Assembly: GCA_026196445.1 (NCBI GenBank)
Contig: JAPHTE010000470.1
Span: 1 to 7,046 of the forward strand
DNA from: Lysobacterales bacterium
Lineage (GTDB): Bacteria > Pseudomonadota > Gammaproteobacteria > Xanthomonadales > SZUA-36
Length of the DNA: 7,046 nucleotides
Reading direction: 5' to 3'
Position numbers and translations under genes: made by a program. This document shows positions 5,766 through 7,046 of the stretch, one piece after another (positions within the stretch are counted from its first letter, which is position 1; every line of letters starts with the position of its first letter). The notes beneath the pieces are model-generated. The model was given only the letters and a program-made list of their open reading frames with translations, searched no databases and was not told where the DNA came from.

Positions 5766-5825
5766 ATGTTCATCATATCCATGTTGGTGTATTACAACGA
5801 AAGACAAGAGACACTTGATGCTTGA
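5766..5825 (+). CDS. Possible 19-codon upstream ORF overlapping the pabC start
   Basis: ATG at 5766 opens MFIISMLVYYNERQETLDA and stops at 5823-5825, so its end overlaps the first codons of pabC in another frame. A weak AGAG (5752-5755) lies ten bases upstream. The fabF-pabC gap (5726-5817) holds no other gene and no convincing promoter. Such an arrangement could couple pabC translation to the short ORF. However, an ORF of this length is easily produced by chance, and no relative is recognised. Confidence 0.15.
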   Translation: MFIISMLVYYNERQETLDA

Positions 5826-6621
5826 ATGCCTGGTAAACGGTGAGATCTCCAAGTTTATCCACACGTCAAACCGTGGCCTGAATTACGCCGACGGTGTTTT
5901 TGAAACCCTGGTCGTGCAAAACGCGCGGCCACTCAGGTGGCAAGCCCACATGGACCGTCTCGGCCTTGGCTGTGAACGGCTCGGCCTGGTCATGCCACCC
6001 CAGGCGCTGTTATTGCGGGAAGTACAGACCATCAGTACCGGTCTTGGTGACACGGTGGTCAAGATCGTCCTGACCAGGGATGGTCATGGCAGGGGCTATA
6101 CACCACCAAGCGATGGCAGCTGTACGCGCATTATCAGTGCCCATCCATATCCCGAAGGGACCAATGATATCGCCCGTGAAGGCGTCACGGCGCAGATTTG
6201 TGAACTGCGACTGGCATTGCAACCGGCACTGGGTGGCATCAAGCACCTGAACCGTCTCGACCAGGTTCTGGCAGCAGCGGAAATCCGTGACTCCAGCGCG
6301 GTTGAAGGCATCCTGCTGGACCCGGAAGACCACGTCATCAGTGCCATCGCAGCCAATATCTTCCTGGTCTCCGATGAACGCCTGTTGACTCCAAGGCTGG
6401 ATCGCTGCGGTGTGCGTGGTGTTATGCGCGACCACATCCTCGCAGCTTTTGCACCGCGCTGCGAGCAGCGCCGCATCCATGCAGATATGTTGTGGGAAGC
6501 GGACGAGGTATTCATCTGTAATACTGTCAGGGGCGTTGTTCCATTGATCGCCATCAATGACCACGCCTATGACATCGGCCCCATTACCCGCGAACTACAG
6601 GCCTGGCTGTTGAGCGAATGA
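5818..6621 (+). CDS. pabC: Aminodeoxychorismate lyase (PabC), PLP fold type IV
   Basis: PabC splits 4-amino-4-deoxychorismate into p-aminobenzoate and pyruvate for folate synthesis. The 267-residue protein (E. coli: 269) shows SNRGLNYADGVFETL (17-31), the typical D-R-G-x-x-x-G-D-G-x-F-E-T type start. It continues with KIVLTRDGHGRGY (82-94), GGIKHLNRLDQVLA (139-152) with the PLP-binding Lys142, TPRLDRCGVRGVMR (191-204), and the final ADEVFICNTVRGVVPL (228-243). The segment VISAIAANIF (173-182) aligns with E. coli VTECCAANLF, placing Ser175 where fold type IV enzymes usually have the Glu that contacts the PLP ring nitrogen. The ATG at 5818 is preferred to TTG at 5815 because of its position after AAGAG (5806-5810) and the usual N-terminus. 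The gene follows fabF by 92 bases and overlaps mltG by four. A branched-chain or D-amino-acid aminotransferase is less likely given this gene order. Confidence 0.9.
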   Translation: MLECLVNGEISKFIHTSNRGLNYADGVFETLVVQNARPLRWQAHMDRLGLGCERLGLVMPPQALLLREVQTISTGLGDTVVKIVLTRDGHGRGYTPPSDGSCTRIISAHPYPEGTNDIAREGVTAQICELRLALQPALGGIKHLNRLDQVLAAAEIRDSSAVEGILLDPEDHVISAIAANIFLVSDERLLTPRLDRCGVRGVMRDHILAAFAPRCEQRRIHADMLWEADEVFICNTVRGVVPLIAINDHAYDIGPITRELQAWLLSE

Positions 6622-7046
6622 AACGCCTGTGGCCGGTCGTTTTGGTCCTGCTGCTGATCACGGCAGCGCTCGCGACCGGCGTTTGGCAGCAATACCGCCT
6701 GTTTACCAACACACCTCTGGAATTGGACCCGCAGGGCATGGTGCTCACCGTGCACGCAGGTGACAGCCTGAGCGCGGTCCTGGCCAGGCTGGAGAAGCAG
6801 GAAGTCACGCGGCTGGACTGGCGCTGGCGGGTGTTGAACCGCTTGCACGGTGTGACCATCAAGACCGGTGAATACCTGTTACCGCGGGGCACCACGCCAC
6901 CCGGATTACTCGACTTGCTGGCTTCTGGAAAGGTCATTGCCTACCGGTTCACCATCATCGAGGGCTGGTCGGTAAAGCAGCTTTACGCGGCATTGGCAGC
7001 GGACCCCGTTTTAAAACACACGCTGACGGATATCGCTGGAATCGAA
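6618..7046 (+). CDS. mltG: Endolytic murein transglycosylase MltG (YceG), N-terminal part (runs off the right edge)
   Basis: The 143 visible codons begin MKRLWPVVLVLLLITAALAT, a short basic start and one membrane helix (about residues 5-23), so the rest lies in the periplasm. The following part has the LysM-like subdomain typical of MltG: VHAGDSLSAVLARLEKQEV (45-63), then a helix with WRWR, IKTGEYLLPRGTTPPGLLDL (81-100), LASGKV and RFTIIEGWSVKQLYAAL (110-126). MltG cleaves nascent glycan strands next to the synthesis machinery and so sets strand length. The catalytic Glu and main lytic domain lie beyond the window edge, so activity cannot be judged. The ATG overlaps the pabC stop as ATGA, which indicates translational coupling; only a weak GAG precedes it. 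The pabC-mltG order is the same as in E. coli. Confidence 0.93.
   Translation, partial: MKRLWPVVLVLLLITAALATGVWQQYRLFTNTPLELDPQGMVLTVHAGDSLSAVLARLEKQEVTRLDWRWRVLNRLHGVTIKTGEYLLPRGTTPPGLLDLLASGKVIAYRFTIIEGWSVKQLYAALAADPVLKHTLTDIAGIE

Noticed and set aside
5815..5817. TTG as the start of pabC
   Set aside because: It adds only one residue before an ATG that sits at better spacing from AAGAG and matches the usual PabC N-terminus.
6010..6564. A 184-codon open frame on the minus strand inside pabC
   Set aside because: It is antisense to a well-supported PabC, has no recognised motif and no matching ribosome-binding site or gene context.

Overview
The window is a chromosomal housekeeping segment from a bacterium that is most likely a gammaproteobacterium. 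The gene order is maf (divergent) / yceD - rpmF - plsX - fabH - fabG - acpP - fabF - pabC - mltG, which is the classic gammaproteobacterial fatty-acid cluster. The protein sequences (L32, ACP, FabG, FabF) are close to the E. coli forms. Base composition is moderately GC-rich and coding density is high. No species can be named from this sequence alone. I see no mobile element, CRISPR array, tRNA or rRNA, and no stretch over 300 bases lacks a gene.

Layout. At the left edge the 5' part of a Maf/YceF nucleotide pyrophosphatase gene runs leftwards out of the window. An 81-base divergent gap separates it from yceD (DUF177) and rpmF (ribosomal protein L32), which end at a strong intrinsic terminator (1057-1101). 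plsX, fabH and fabG follow: phosphate acyltransferase, initiating ketoacyl synthase and ketoacyl reductase. A 170-base regulatory gap then holds a small hairpin, an imperfect dyad and a good sigma-70-like promoter for acpP. acpP is followed by a GC-rich hairpin without a U-tract, then fabF (elongating ketoacyl synthase), pabC (aminodeoxychorismate lyase, folate pathway) and the 5' part of mltG (lytic transglycosylase), which overlaps pabC by four bases and runs off the right edge.

How the genes work together. FabH starts fatty-acid chains on malonyl-ACP, FabF elongates them and FabG reduces the ketoacyl product, all carried on AcpP. PlsX moves finished acyl chains from ACP to phosphate for phospholipid synthesis. 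YceD and L32 concern the large ribosomal subunit, PabC makes p-aminobenzoate for folate, and MltG sets peptidoglycan strand length. The cluster therefore links ribosome, membrane and wall growth.

Points worth attention. The usual fabD (malonyl-CoA:ACP transacylase), expected between fabH and fabG, is absent; only 40 bases separate the two genes. PlsX departs from the family at several signature motifs. PabC has Ser where a PLP-contacting Glu is usual. L32 has an acidic C-terminal tail. plsX may be transcribed as a nearly leaderless message just after the terminator. Nothing here looks like a wholly new biological system; the oddities are variations on a well-known cluster.
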